A DNA stretch of 35,675 nucleotides from an uncultured Telmatospirillum sp. (GTDB lineage Bacteria > Pseudomonadota > Alphaproteobacteria > Rhodospirillales > Magnetospirillaceae), in contig CAIOJO010000188.1 of the NCBI GenBank assembly GCA_903858635.1, forward strand, positions 1-35,675. The letters are read 5' to 3'. Below the pieces are notes generated by a model. It saw only the letters and a program-made list of their open reading frames with translations. It searched no databases and was not told the origin of the DNA. The stretch's first letter is position 1. The number at the start of each line of letters is the position of its first letter. The position numbers and the translations under genes were made by a program. Positions 1 to 8,931 of this stretch are shown here, one piece after another.

Positions 1-221
1 ATCGGCTGGTTGACCTTGACCCCTTGCGCCCCGCCGGGAACCAGGATCTTGCCCAGGGTGCCCTCGTCGGTGGCCTCGAACTCCATGGTCGCCTTGTCGG
101 TCTCGATCTCGGCCAGGACATCGCCCGACTTCACCGGGTCCCCTTCCTTCTTCAGCCAGCGCGCAAGGTTCCCTTCGCTCATGGTCGGCGACAGGGCGGG
201 CATCAAAATTTCGATCGGCAT
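1..221 (-). CDS. pdhC: Pyruvate dehydrogenase E2 (dihydrolipoamide acetyltransferase), N-terminal part
   Basis: This is the start of an E2 acyltransferase gene; the window edge cuts it after about 73 codons. The visible protein is one complete biotinyl/lipoyl domain beginning [17 protein letters not shown], with the lipoylated lysine in the ETDKA motif at residue 43. The ATG at 221 lies 13 bases after the pdhB stop, so the two are translated from one mRNA. E2 forms the core of the pyruvate dehydrogenase complex and transfers acetyl groups to CoA. The catalytic and E1/E3-binding domains lie outside the window. The lipoyl domain is nearly identical to that at the start of the preceding pdhB product. 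A 2-oxoglutarate or branched-chain E2 is unlikely next to these E1 genes. Confidence 0.93.
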   Translation of the reverse strand, partial: MPIEILMPALSPTMSEGNLARWLKKEGDPVKSGDVLAEIETDKATMEFEATDEGTLGKILVPGGAQGVKVNQP

Positions 222-234
222 TCGGGGGCGCTCC

Positions 235-1608
<1,374 letters not shown>

Positions 1609-1629
1609 CTCGGTGTTCCCCCTTTAGGG

Positions 1630-2634
1630 CTATGCTTCGACCAGAATGTCGGTCCACAGTTCCTGGGCGTCCGGTTCCGGACTGCTCTGGGCGAAATCTG
1701 CCGCTTCGCCGACGATGCCTTTGACCTGGCGGTCGATCTCCTTGAGGACCTCCTCGCTGGTTTGGCCCTCCTCCAGCATCTTTTTGCGCAGCTGATCGAT
1801 CGGATCGTGCTGCTCGCGCATCTTGGCGACTTCTTCCTTGGTCCGGTACTTGGCCGGATCCGACATCGAGTGTCCGCGATAGCGATAGGTCTTCATCTCC
1901 AGGATGAAGGGCCCGTCGCCGCGACGGGCATGGCCGACCGCTTCGTCGGCGGCAGCCCGAACGGCCATCACGTCCATCCCGTCGACCTGCTTGCCGGGAA
2001 CATTGTAGGCCGCCCCCCGGCGCGCCAGTTCGGTGCCGGCCGAGGAGCGCTCGATCGAGGTGCCCATGGCGTATTTGTTGTTCTCGATGACGTAGACCAC
2101 GGGCAGCTTCCACAACGAAGCCATGTTGAAGGACTCGTAAACCTGTCCCTGGTTGATCGCGCCGTCGCCCAGATAGCACAGGCAAACGCCGCCATCCTCG
2201 CGGTAGTGATGGGCGAAAGCGAGACCGGTGCCCAACGGCACCTGGGCACCGACGATGCCGTGACCGCCGTAGAAATGCTTCTCGCGGCTGAACATATGCA
2301 TCGAGCCGCCCTTGCCCTTCGAATAGCCGCCGGCGCGCCCCGTCAATTCGGCCATCACTCCCTTGGCGTCCATGCCGCAGGCCAGCATATGGCCATGGTC
2401 GCGATAGCTGGTGATGACGCTGTCACCGTCTTTCAGCGCCGCCTGCATGCCGACCACCACCGCCTCCTGACCGATGTACAGGTGGCAGAAACCGTTGATC
2501 AGTCCCATGCCGTAGAGTTGGCCCGCCTTCTCTTCGAAGCGGCGAATCAGCAGCATCGTCTTGTAGTATTCGATGGACTGTTCGGCCGTCGCCGCGGGGG
2601 CCGCGCCCCGCACCTTGCGCTTGCTGATCGCCAT
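1630..2634 (-). CDS. pdhA: Pyruvate dehydrogenase E1 alpha subunit
   Basis: E1-alpha of pyruvate dehydrogenase, 334 residues from the chosen start MAISKRKVRG. The frame stays open to 2739, but the ATG at 2634 is preceded by a strong GGGGAGGGA ribosome site and gives the usual family length. The thiamine-diphosphate motif GDGAINQGQVYESFNMA ends in an Asn-Asn pair (VIENN). The regulatory loop RYRGHSMSDPAKYR is intact. It heads the pdhA-pdhB-pdhC operon. In related genomes I recall ftsB directly upstream; here about 8.5 kb of stress-type genes separate the two. Confidence 0.97.
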   Translation of the reverse strand: MAISKRKVRGAAPAATAEQSIEYYKTMLLIRRFEEKAGQLYGMGLINGFCHLYIGQEAVVVGMQAALKDGDSVITSYRDHGHMLACGMDAKGVMAELTGRAGGYSKGKGGSMHMFSREKHFYGGHGIVGAQVPLGTGLAFAHHYREDGGVCLCYLGDGAINQGQVYESFNMASLWKLPVVYVIENNKYAMGTSIERSSAGTELARRGAAYNVPGKQVDGMDVMAVRAAADEAVGHARRGDGPFILEMKTYRYRGHSMSDPAKYRTKEEVAKMREQHDPIDQLRKKMLEEGQTSEEVLKEIDRQVKGIVGEAADFAQSSPEPDAQELWTDILVEA

Positions 2635-2722
2635 GCATTCCCTCCCCAGGGTGAAGCGGCCTGACCGCCTCGCTATTGATATCTGGTACCGTCTTTTGCG
2701 CTTCCGCGCAAGCTGCCTTATT

Positions 2723-2750
2723 CCTATAAGACATTGCAAACCATCGACAA
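2723..2750 (-). promoter_or_regulatory. Candidate sigma-70 promoter of the pdh operon
   Basis: On the minus strand, TTGTCG (2745-2750) and TATAGG (2723-2728) are separated by 16 bases. They lie about 90 bases upstream of the pdhA start, in a locally AT-rich patch. The fit to housekeeping -35/-10 hexamers is moderate. No start-site data can be seen. Confidence 0.4.
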
Positions 2751-2839
2751 AAGAACAATTAACTTGATTAAGGTTAATTCTTCTCTGGGGCGACCGCAGC
2801 GCGAGCCGCGGTGATCGCCCCGGTTCGGCCGAAACTCCT

Positions 2840-3190
2840 TTGGCACAGAACTCAGATGGGCTTTCGCAGCCGCCGCGTCATCCCTTCGCGCAAAATTTGA
2901 CCTGGGCCAGACGGCAAATGGCATCGATAGCCGACAGGCGTCGGGCAACCATTCGTCAGATCTACCAAAGAGACAACAGGGACGACCAGGTATTAGAAGA
3001 TGCGGATCGCATCTTCGGCATTACCATTCCCACACACTTTGTGGTGCGTTGCGGCCAGGCGAATAATAATGACAACTGTTGGCTGAACTATTGCGCAAAG
3101 CACGGCGGTCAGCCATCTGCGGGGCCGCTGAAGGCAGCCCCCCCTGCGGCGGCCCCGGTGCCACCGCAGGCAGGCCCACATAGCGGATAA
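2840..3190 (+). CDS. Hypothetical protein, doubtful
   Basis: An open frame of 116 codons in the 560-base gap between pdhA and the Gly/Tyr-rich gene. I do not recognise it. The middle (IFGITIPTHFVVRCG, then CWLNYCAKHGG) looks protein-like with three cysteines, and the tail is Pro/Ala-rich. Codon use is less GC-biased than in neighbouring genes (AGA, ATA, TTA, AAT), so it is either acquired DNA or not coding. No good ribosome site precedes the ATG. The alternative is that this stretch is non-coding. Confidence 0.3.
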   Translation: MAQNSDGLSQPPRHPFAQNLTWARRQMASIADRRRATIRQIYQRDNRDDQVLEDADRIFGITIPTHFVVRCGQANNNDNCWLNYCAKHGGQPSAGPLKAAPPAAAPVPPQAGPHSG

Positions 3191-3199
3191 GGCGGACGC

Positions 3200-3523
3200 T
3201 TAGTGAATACCGATGCGGATGCCCGGCAGGGCGATGCCGATACCGGGACCGTAAACCACCGGTGGCGGGTAATAGCCATTTCCGTAGTAGCCACCATAGG
3301 CCACCGGCGGCGCGCGATAGTAACCACCGTCGTAGCCATGGCGATATCCGCGATGGTCTCCGCGATCGTAGGAGCGGCCATGCCCTTGCCGTTCGTGATC
3401 GCCCCAACGGGCTTGAGCCGGTCCGGCGACGGTTCCGATGACAAGAGCGACAGCGATTGCGAGACCCACTCCCAGCTTGCGTGACCGGCGGGATTTCGAT
3501 TTGGGGTCATTGATCCAGGCCAT
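3200..3523 (-). CDS. Secreted Gly/Tyr-rich protein
   Basis: A 107-residue protein starting at MAWINDPKSKSRRSRK, preceded by AGGAGG at good spacing. A basic N-region and hydrophobic segment (LGVGLAIAVALVIGTVAG) end in a signal-peptidase-like AQA site near residue 37. The mature part is Arg/His/Gly/Tyr-rich (repeats of the GYR and GYYG type), ending in VVYGPGIGIALPGIRIGIH. Such short proteins are common in Rhodospirillales and Rhizobiales near stress genes, and their function is not known. It is probably periplasmic or loosely outer-membrane-associated. Confidence 0.75.
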   Translation of the reverse strand: MAWINDPKSKSRRSRKLGVGLAIAVALVIGTVAGPAQARWGDHERQGHGRSYDRGDHRGYRHGYDGGYYRAPPVAYGGYYGNGYYPPPVVYGPGIGIALPGIRIGIH

Positions 3524-3567
3524 GCGAGGCCTCCTCTGATGAGCGTGGCACGAGGTTGCGAAACGCA

Positions 3568-4020
3568 CTAATTCCTGGTGCTCGCCATGCGATGGTGGGC
3601 CGCCTGCTGACCGAAGCTCTGGAAGACCTTATCGGCGGTCCTCTTCTGTGCATCGGGCATCGACTCGTACAGCGCCGTGAAGGACGAAGTCAGGTTCTTC
3701 AGTCCCTCGACATGGGCCTGGGCAATTTCTGATAGGTCATCAGATCGTCAACGGCCGTCATGTCTTTCGGAGTTTGGGCCCGCTTTTCGGCGACCAGCTT
3801 TTCCATGTTGGCGGCATTTTCACGCATCGCCTGCGCTACGCCGTTCCACGCCGTCTCTTCATCGGGGGTGATCTTCAGCCGCGCGTGCAGGTTGGTGATG
3901 CGCGCCTCGACGGACTCCCCCGGCTCGGCGGCCTGGGTCTTGTGGGAGACATTCTGTGGCAGCAGGCTTTGCGCCTTGGCCGCCTCTTCCGCATGCGCCG
4001 CCAGCGGGCTGACGTTCGAC
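3568..4020 (-). pseudogene. Spy-like (LTXXQ-type) periplasmic protein, 5'-truncated and frameshifted
   Basis: The frame from 4025 encodes ITNLHARLKITPDEETAW and AMRENAANMEKLVAEKR, the helical pattern of Spy/CpxP-like periplasmic proteins. It then runs out at 3699 as LPRPMSRD. Restoring one base near 3733 lets the other frame continue as AQAHVEGLKNLTSSF, LYESMPDAQKRTADKVFQ and SFGQQAAHHRM to a TAG at 3568-3570, the expected C-terminus. A one-base deletion has therefore broken the gene. The 5' end is also missing: no signal peptide precedes the mature-like sequence, and the DNA instead joins a fragment of an unrelated gene (see 4010-4161). A sequencing error could explain the frameshift but not the missing signal peptide. 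Confidence 0.7.
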
Positions 4021-4161
4021 CGCATCTGTGCGGAAGACTATTGTGACATCGGGCTCGCCTTCTCGATTGGCATAGGTCGAGCCATCGGCGAATACGACGC
4101 GCAGCGTGGTGCGTTGTCCCTGGGCCACCGTCTGGAATATCCGCCGCAAGACCGTCCGCAT
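4010..4161 (-). pseudogene. 5' fragment of a cyclopropane-fatty-acyl-phospholipid synthase-like gene
   Basis: From the ATG at 4161 the minus strand reads MRTVLRRIFQTVAQGQRTTL, then VVFADGSTYANREGEPDVTIVFRTDAVERQ. I recognise this as the N-terminal segment of the CFA synthase/SAM-methyltransferase family (LR-V-FADGSTY, PDVTIVFRTD). Homology stops after about 47 residues, close to 4010-4020, where the DNA becomes the Spy-like gene in another frame. The methyltransferase domain is absent. The structure is what a deletion joining two genes would leave. Confidence 0.55.
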
Positions 4162-4181
4162 CGCGACCTCGCACCGGGCCG

Positions 4182-4472
4182 TCAATCGCCTTCGGTCTGG
4201 AGCTGTCCTTGCGGCGACAGCACGACGCGGACCGGCTGGCCGCCCTTCATGGCCTTGCCATGCCAATGATTGTCGCAGCTCTTGTTGAGGTCGCGGACCT
4301 CGTGGAAGCCGGCCGCTTCTATTTTCTTCCGGGCCTGTTCGGCGGTCGAACTGTCGATCTTTTCGTCTGGGGCGCAGGCCGCGTGGGCGGCGCCGATGAC
4401 TTGCGGACCGGCCCCGACGGCGCCGGCGACGAGCACCACAACCGCGGCAACGACACTCAGGTTCCAACGCAT
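4182..4472 (-). CDS. Small secreted PepSY-like protein
   Basis: A 96-residue protein, start MRWNLSVVAAVVV chosen because GAGGAGG precedes it at 6-7 bases. The signal peptide ends near AAHA-AC. The mature part has two cysteines and a compact alpha/beta pattern (EQARKKIEAAGFHEVRDLNK, then GGQPVRVVLSPQGQLQTEG), which resembles PepSY-type domains that bind or inhibit periplasmic partners. It lies just upstream of the broken CFA/Spy region and was probably co-transcribed with it. Function is inferred only from the fold pattern. Confidence 0.7.
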   Translation of the reverse strand: MRWNLSVVAAVVVLVAGAVGAGPQVIGAAHAACAPDEKIDSSTAEQARKKIEAAGFHEVRDLNKSCDNHWHGKAMKGGQPVRVVLSPQGQLQTEGD

Positions 4473-4536
4473 GGCGAGCCTCCTCATGGTCTGAAGGATC
4501 CAAATGCCCAGGGCGATCAATCCGTCGGCCGGCCCC

Positions 4537-5676
4537 TCAGAACCGCGCCGACACCGAGAACGATCCGAAGGAATCGGCGCCCTTCTGGCCATAGAACTCC
4601 TTCATCGACAGGACGTGGGTATAGGCGATCCTGACCTGCCCGACCGTCATCGCGGCACCGAACTGGACGTCGCCGACCAGCGGCCGCTTGGCGACGCTGG
4701 GGCTGTCCTGGAACGTGTTGCCGTCCAGGAAGATATTGCGCGCCACGGCCCGCCCCTCGACACCGCCGAACAGATACCAGCCGAAGTTGCGCTCCGGCTC
4801 GAAATAGTCCGACCCGGTCAGGCTGGGCCGGACGCGCGGCGGACCGTAGTCGGCCGGCAGGTCAGCCCCCACCCGCAGCGTGGCGCCGACCGCCGCCTGG
4901 GTCAGCACATTGCCGAGATTGGCCCCGGCATAAGGCGTCACATCGGCGCCCAAGCCGAACGGCGAGAACTCGTAGAGCCCCCGCCATTTGCGCTGATAGG
5001 CCAGCACGACGCCGGGTTCGTTGTGCAACTGGGAGCCCCAGCCCTCGGGCGGGGTCGAACCGGTGATGCCGTGGACGAAGCTCTGGGTACGGTCGGCCAG
5101 CGAATCCGGTCCGACCACGCCGAGGTCGAGTTCCAGGATGTCGATCCGCCCAGGCGCCTCCGACACCACGCCGATGCTGCTGTAGAGCCAGCCGGCATAG
5201 GGCCGATCGGTCGGGTCGGGCACCCGGCGCGTCAGGTCGGTCGGCGCATACATGCTCTGCCCGAAGGAGAGCCCCCAGCGGCGCCGGCCGTCGGCGTCGA
5301 ACAGCGGCATCGCCGTCGCCGCCCGGTCGAGCCAGTCCGGCACGTCGGATTCGGCGCTGAGATAGGACAGCCGGATGCCATTGGTGTAGTGCCGGTCGGT
5401 ATTGGCGAACAGGTCGTTCTCCAAGGAGAAACTGAAGATGCCGCGGGTGTCCTTCGGCTGGTCGGCTTTGGCCGACGGATCGGCCGGCCCCGGCACCGTC
5501 TGTGCCGCGGCCAGGGCGCTCGAGGCGACCAGCAGCGCGCCAGCCAGCCCCAAGGGACGGCACCAGCGGGGCAAGGCCGATCGGACTGCCTCAGACAGAG
5601 ACGCATCACGGCCGTTCGAGCGCGCTGGCGGCGTCGTGATGTCCCCGCCGGAACGATATGCCGCCATGCTTGTCAT
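4537..5676 (-). CDS. lpxR: LpxR-family lipid A 3'-O-deacylase (outer membrane)
   Basis: A 379-residue protein of the LpxR/DUF2219 family, outer-membrane beta-barrel enzymes that remove the 3'-acyloxyacyl chain of lipid A with Ca2+. After a basic extension, the signal peptide (GLAGALLVASSALAAAQ) ends near residue 59. The mature protein opens with SFSLENDLFANTDRHYTNG, containing the conserved Asn-Asp of the active site. The SFVHGITG segment carries the likely catalytic His. Alternating beta-strands end in the C-terminal FSVSARF, a terminal Phe typical of BAM substrates. A G-rich ribosome site precedes the ATG at 5676. About 110 bases upstream lies one copy of the shared 19-bp promoter element. 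Confidence 0.85.
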   Translation of the reverse strand: MTSMAAYRSGGDITTPPARSNGRDASLSEAVRSALPRWCRPLGLAGALLVASSALAAAQTVPGPADPSAKADQPKDTRGIFSFSLENDLFANTDRHYTNGIRLSYLSAESDVPDWLDRAATAMPLFDADGRRRWGLSFGQSMYAPTDLTRRVPDPTDRPYAGWLYSSIGVVSEAPGRIDILELDLGVVGPDSLADRTQSFVHGITGSTPPEGWGSQLHNEPGVVLAYQRKWRGLYEFSPFGLGADVTPYAGANLGNVLTQAAVGATLRVGADLPADYGPPRVRPSLTGSDYFEPERNFGWYLFGGVEGRAVARNIFLDGNTFQDSPSVAKRPLVGDVQFGAAMTVGQVRIAYTHVLSMKEFYGQKGADSFGSFSVSARF

Positions 5677-5760
5677 GCAATCCCCCCAATAAACTTCCTT
5701 CGACCCGGATGAGGTTTGTGATTGAACGTTAAAAGCCTCGGCCCGAGCCCGTGTAAGGGC

Positions 5761-5806
5761 AGTTTGCCCGGAATGGGGGACCCTCGACAGGGCCGGAAAA
5801 TACTCA
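5761..5806 (-). promoter_or_regulatory. Shared stress-promoter element upstream of lpxR
   Basis: The minus strand has TGAGTATTTTCCGGCCCTG (5788-5806), followed 21 bases later by CAAACT (5761-5766). This is the most divergent of the five copies, differing in the GAG part, but it keeps AGTATTTTCCG. It sits in the gap between the YqjE-like gene and lpxR, pointing at lpxR. Confidence 0.5.
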
Positions 5807-5831
5807 GGCCGGGCGTTTACTCAGGGCACGA

Positions 5832-6242
5832 TCAACGCTCGCGGCTTTCGTTTCCGGCGAGCAGCCCAGCGACCAGGGCGGCCACCAGCAAGGTGCCTTT
5901 ATGGTCCTTGAACAGCCGCGTTGCTTCGGCCAGCAGCAATTCGGGCGAACTGACGGCTGGCGGTCGACGAGGTCGCCGCAGGACAAGCTGCAGCAGCCCA
6001 AGCACGGCCAGACACAGGACCAGAAGACAGCCAGCGGTGGCGAGTGCAGCGCCGGATGCGCCGATTCGAGAATCGGTGAAGATCCACAGTGCCGCAATGG
6101 CACAGCCGAGCGACGCGGTGGCGAGTACGCCGGATACGATGGCCAAGAGGGTCGTTGCCGCCGTTCGCCGCGCCGTAGCCGCCATGTCGGCCGCACCTGT
6201 CCGCGCCAGCGCCATGACCGCCAATCTGATCAGAGCCTCCAT
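5832..6242 (-). CDS. YqjE-like (phage holin/PF07332-type) membrane protein
   Basis: A 136-residue protein with two adjacent hydrophobic helices (about 27-55 and 62-86), a basic stretch, and a C-terminal hydrophobic segment (TLLVAALVAGLLAG). The order and size match the small inner-membrane proteins found next to YqjD/DUF883 genes, such as E. coli yqjD-yqjE. Its ATG lies 3 bases after the stop of the DUF883 gene, so the two are almost certainly co-translated. Role unknown; the family is linked to envelope and stationary-phase stress. Confidence 0.7.
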   Translation of the reverse strand: MEALIRLAVMALARTGAADMAATARRTAATTLLAIVSGVLATASLGCAIAALWIFTDSRIGASGAALATAGCLLVLCLAVLGLLQLVLRRPRRPPAVSSPELLLAEATRLFKDHKGTLLVAALVAGLLAGNESRER

Positions 6243-6245
6243 TGC

Positions 6246-6602
6246 TCAGCGCGACAGCAAGCGGCCGCCGAGAAGGCCGAGGGCAAAGGCGAGCAGCAAG
6301 CTCATGACAGGCTGCTCCTCGACTTGACGGCCGATCGCCTTGGCCGAGCGCTGCCCCTGCGCAGCCAGGTTCTCGTACACGCGCAACGCCTCGTCGCTGA
6401 GTTGTCCGGCGGCACCGCGCGCCGCGTCGCTGAGTTGTCCGGCAGCGCCGCGCGCCGCGTCGCTGGCGGCATTGACGCCCCCGCTCCGCAAATGGCCCGC
6501 CAGCGTGGCGATATCATGTTTCAGGGAAGCGATGTCGCTGATGATCGCCTCGAGCTCGGGGCTCGCCTCGACGGTCGAGCCGGCCTTGAGTGATGTCACC
6601 AT
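6246..6602 (-). CDS. YqjD/ElaB-like DUF883 membrane-anchored protein
   Basis: 118 residues from MVTSLKAGST, chosen because GGAGGA precedes it at 7 bases. An amphipathic helical region (LEAIISDIASLKHDIATLAG) is followed by a duplicated DAARGAAGQLS unit. The C-terminal membrane anchor (PVMSLLLAFALGLLGGRLLSR) follows a Glu-Gln-Pro motif, the classic DUF883 layout. E. coli relatives (YqjD, ElaB) tether ribosomes to the inner membrane in stationary phase. First gene of a pair with the YqjE-like gene. Confidence 0.8.
   Translation of the reverse strand: MVTSLKAGSTVEASPELEAIISDIASLKHDIATLAGHLRSGGVNAASDAARGAAGQLSDAARGAAGQLSDEALRVYENLAAQGQRSAKAIGRQVEEQPVMSLLLAFALGLLGGRLLSR
6429..6494. repeat. Tandem 33-bp duplication inside the DUF883 gene
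   Basis: Two adjacent 33-base units encode DAARGAAGQLS twice in a row. They differ at a few bases and keep the frame. Boundaries are approximate. The repeat lengthens the helical linker by three turns. Confidence 0.6.
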
Positions 6603-6708
6603 GAAGAAGTCCTCCGAGGATGGTGTGCTCCGCCTAGGCCCGCATTTGCGGGGATGAGGGCGGAACACCCGATGGTTGCCAATATGCCCCGGCTTTCGCC
6701 GCGACGGA

Positions 6709-6722
6709 TTCACCTAGATCAA
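6709..6722. promoter_or_regulatory. Possible FNR/CRP-type box upstream of the DUF883 gene
   Basis: TTCACCTAGATCAA lies about 107 bases upstream of the DUF883 start. It has one perfect half-site (ATCAA) and one 4/5 half-site against TTGAT-N4-ATCAA. FNR/FixK-type regulators use this class of site in Rhodospirillales. A single imperfect copy is weak evidence. Confidence 0.3.
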
Positions 6723-6755
6723 TGACCGGCCGACACCGGCCGACACCGACGTCGT

Positions 6756-7397
6756 CTACGGCACCGAGGAGGCCAGCTCATGCACCTTGGTCCGCAACTG
6801 CAGGGTCAGAAATGCCACGCCGCCGCCTTGGCGGATCACCGAGGAAAACTCCTCACGCAAAGCCTGCGACAGGCTGACTCCGCCGGCGCCGATGTCGGTG
6901 ACCTTATAGCCATCGGCTGTTTGCGTTACGCTCCAGTCCACGTTGACCGGTTGGCCGGTGGCGGCACGGGTAATCACCGAGCTCACCAGCGTCGTGCCCG
7001 CACCATCGGCGCGCTGCTCGGTCACGCGGAACGTATCGGCGCTGTAATCGGCGAAGCGCTCGGAATACATGCGCGACATGTACTCGGCGAAGGCGATGGT
7101 GAACGCCTCCCGGTCATTGTCGCTGGTCCCCCGCCAATAGCGCCCCAGAACGGTCCGAGCAATCTTCGGCAGGTCGAAATCCTCGTTCATGAGGCCTCCG
7201 AAACGCTGTTGACGATCGACGGCCGAGCGGTCGCCCTCCCGCATGATCTGAATGGCTCGGTTCGCCAGATCGGCGACAAACCCGCTGGCATTGTCCGCCG
7301 AAGCGGCATACGCGGGCACGCCGGCAACGAAAAGCAACAGAACGGACAGGGTCGTGACGGCCTTCCACTTGGATGCCGCAGTTTCCCATAGGGTCAT
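6756..7397 (-). CDS. MlaC/Ttg2D-like periplasmic phospholipid-binding protein
   Basis: 213 residues from MTLWETAASKWK; this start has GGAG 8 bases upstream. The signal peptide (VTTLSVLLLFVAGVPAYA) ends near residue 32. The rest fits the MlaC family: an N-terminal helical part (DFDLPKIARTVLGRYWRG), AFAEYMSRMYSERFADYS, a beta-sheet (VNVDWSVTQTADGYKVTDIG) and a final helix (VSLSQALREEFSSVIRQGGG). MlaC carries phospholipids between the membranes. No mlaA, B, D, E or F neighbour is present, so this is an orphan paralogue; hopanoid-associated HpnM is a related alternative. A copy of the shared promoter element lies about 140 bases upstream. Confidence 0.8.
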   Translation of the reverse strand: MTLWETAASKWKAVTTLSVLLLFVAGVPAYAASADNASGFVADLANRAIQIMREGDRSAVDRQQRFGGLMNEDFDLPKIARTVLGRYWRGTSDNDREAFTIAFAEYMSRMYSERFADYSADTFRVTEQRADGAGTTLVSSVITRAATGQPVNVDWSVTQTADGYKVTDIGAGGVSLSQALREEFSSVIRQGGGVAFLTLQLRTKVHELASSVP

Positions 7398-7506
7398 GAC
7401 ACACTCCGTAAGACCTGAGAGCGGGGCTGGCTTGGCACAGCGATACCTCTCGGGCAGAGCGGACCGGTGAATGCGCCGAAACGGCGATTGCCACCGGAAT
7501 GCTCTT

Positions 7507-7552
7507 ACCATGGACCTCCGGCGCAGCGGCGGTCAGCCTCGGAAACTACTCA
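7507..7552 (-). promoter_or_regulatory. Shared stress-promoter element upstream of the MlaC-like gene
   Basis: TGAGTAGTTTCCGAGGCTG (7534-7552, minus strand) is followed 21 bases later by CATGGT (7507-7512). The arrangement and spacing match the other copies. It lies between the Nramp stop and the MlaC-like start. Confidence 0.6.
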
Positions 7553-7568
7553 AACCGATGCCGTCGGA

Positions 7569-8873
7569 TCAGAATGTCCCGAACATGCCGATGACGGTTG
7601 CCGCCATCACCAGTGTCACCAGCCAGCCGAAGCCGATCAATCCGCGTGGAATGGTGAATCGGCCCATGACCCGCGGCTGCACCGCCATGACCATCACCAC
7701 CACCATCACCGGAACCGCGACGACGCCGTTGACCACGGCGCTCCAGAACAGGGCCTTGATCGGGTCGATCGCCATGAAGTTCATGCCGACGCCGATTGTC
7801 GTGGCGATCGCTATGGTGACGTAGAAGGCCTTCGCCTCGAGCGGCTTGCGGTCGAGGCCGGTCGGCCAGCGGCGCGCCTCGCCGACAGCATAGGCCGCCG
7901 ACCCCGCCAGCACCGGGATGGCGAGCAGGCCGGTCCCGACGATGCCGAGGCCGAACAGGGCGAAGGCGAAATGCCCGGCGAGAGGGCGCAGCGCTTCGGC
8001 CGCCTCGGTCGAGTTCCGGATATTGGTGATCCCCGCGGCATGCAGCGTCGCCGCGGTGGTGATGATGATGAACAGGGCTATCAGGTTGGAAACCCCCATG
8101 CCGAAATAGGTGTCGAGGCGGATCCGGTGCAGCTCCGACGGAGCTTGGGCGGGGGCCGTTGCGAACGAATGGGCTTTTGGATCGATCCGCTCGTCCTCCG
8201 CCTCTTGCGAGGACTGCCAGAAGAACAGATAGGGGCTGATGGTCGTGCCCATGACCGCAACAATGGCGGTGATGTAGGCGTTGTCGAACGACAAGGAGGG
8301 TAGCAGCATGTTGCGGGCGACGGCCCCCCAATGAACGTCGACGATCAGTGCGGTCCCGACATAGGCGAACAGCGAAAGCGTGCTCCATTTCAGGATGCTG
8401 ACGTAGCGCTTGTACTCCACATAAGTCTGCAGGAGCACGCAGAACACCCCGAACAGCACGACGTAGAGGTGCGGCGGGCCGCCGATCAGCATGCGCACCG
8501 CATCACCCATCGCGCCGAGATCGGCACCGAGATTGATGATGTTGGCGACAAGCAGCAAGGCGACGATCGGGTAGAGCAGCCAGGTCGGGTAGTGCCGCCT
8601 GATATTGCCGGCAATGCCGAAGCCGGTGACCCGGCCGATTCGGGCGCTGATTTCCTGGATGGCCGCCATCAGCGGATAGCTGAACAGCATGACCCACGCC
8701 ATGCCGTAGCCGAACTGCGCACCAACCTGCGAGTAAGTTCCGATACCGCTGGGGTCGTCGTCCGAGGCCCCGGTGATCAGCCCCGGGCCGAGCAGCCGGA
8801 GAACCCGCCACCGAGGCTTTCCGGTCGATCGCTTGGCGTCGGCCTTGATTGCCGTAGTGGTCTTGCCATGCAT
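7569..8873 (-). CDS. Nramp-family divalent metal transporter, divergent clade
   Basis: 434 residues from MHGKTTTAIKADAK, preceded by GAGGAG at 9 bases, with about 11 hydrophobic segments. TM1 reads ASDDDPSGIGTYSQVGAQFG, clearly the Nramp fold, but DPSG replaces the canonical DPGN. In TM6 the usual MPH motif is replaced (AVMGTTISPYLFFWQSS), so the metal-contacting Met and His are absent. In canonical MntH these residues set Mn2+/Fe2+ selectivity, so the substrate here may differ (Mg2+ or another ion). Those family facts are known; the substrate is inference. A strong hairpin occupies its leader. Confidence 0.85.
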   Translation of the reverse strand: MHGKTTTAIKADAKRSTGKPRWRVLRLLGPGLITGASDDDPSGIGTYSQVGAQFGYGMAWVMLFSYPLMAAIQEISARIGRVTGFGIAGNIRRHYPTWLLYPIVALLLVANIINLGADLGAMGDAVRMLIGGPPHLYVVLFGVFCVLLQTYVEYKRYVSILKWSTLSLFAYVGTALIVDVHWGAVARNMLLPSLSFDNAYITAIVAVMGTTISPYLFFWQSSQEAEDERIDPKAHSFATAPAQAPSELHRIRLDTYFGMGVSNLIALFIIITTAATLHAAGITNIRNSTEAAEALRPLAGHFAFALFGLGIVGTGLLAIPVLAGSAAYAVGEARRWPTGLDRKPLEAKAFYVTIAIATTIGVGMNFMAIDPIKALFWSAVVNGVVAVPVMVVVMVMAVQPRVMGRFTIPRGLIGFGWLVTLVMAATVIGMFGTF

Positions 8874-8898
8874 CGTCAATTGCTCCTCGACAAAGTTA

Positions 8899-8931
8899 GA
8901 AGGCGTACCCGGGGGGGCCGGGTACGCCTTC
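8899..8931. promoter_or_regulatory. 14-bp perfect hairpin in the Nramp leader
   Basis: GAAGGCGTACCCGG (8899-8912) and CCGGGTACGCCTTC (8918-8931) form a perfect 14-bp stem with a 5-base loop. The stem ends about 25 bases before the Nramp start and just before its ribosome site. No T-tract follows, so a plain terminator is unlikely. It may be a translational or transcriptional control element, or a repeat relic. Confidence 0.55.

Noticed and set aside
2762-2776. TTGATTAAGGTTAA as an FNR box upstream of pdhA
   Set aside because: Only one half-site matches; the other is 3/5.
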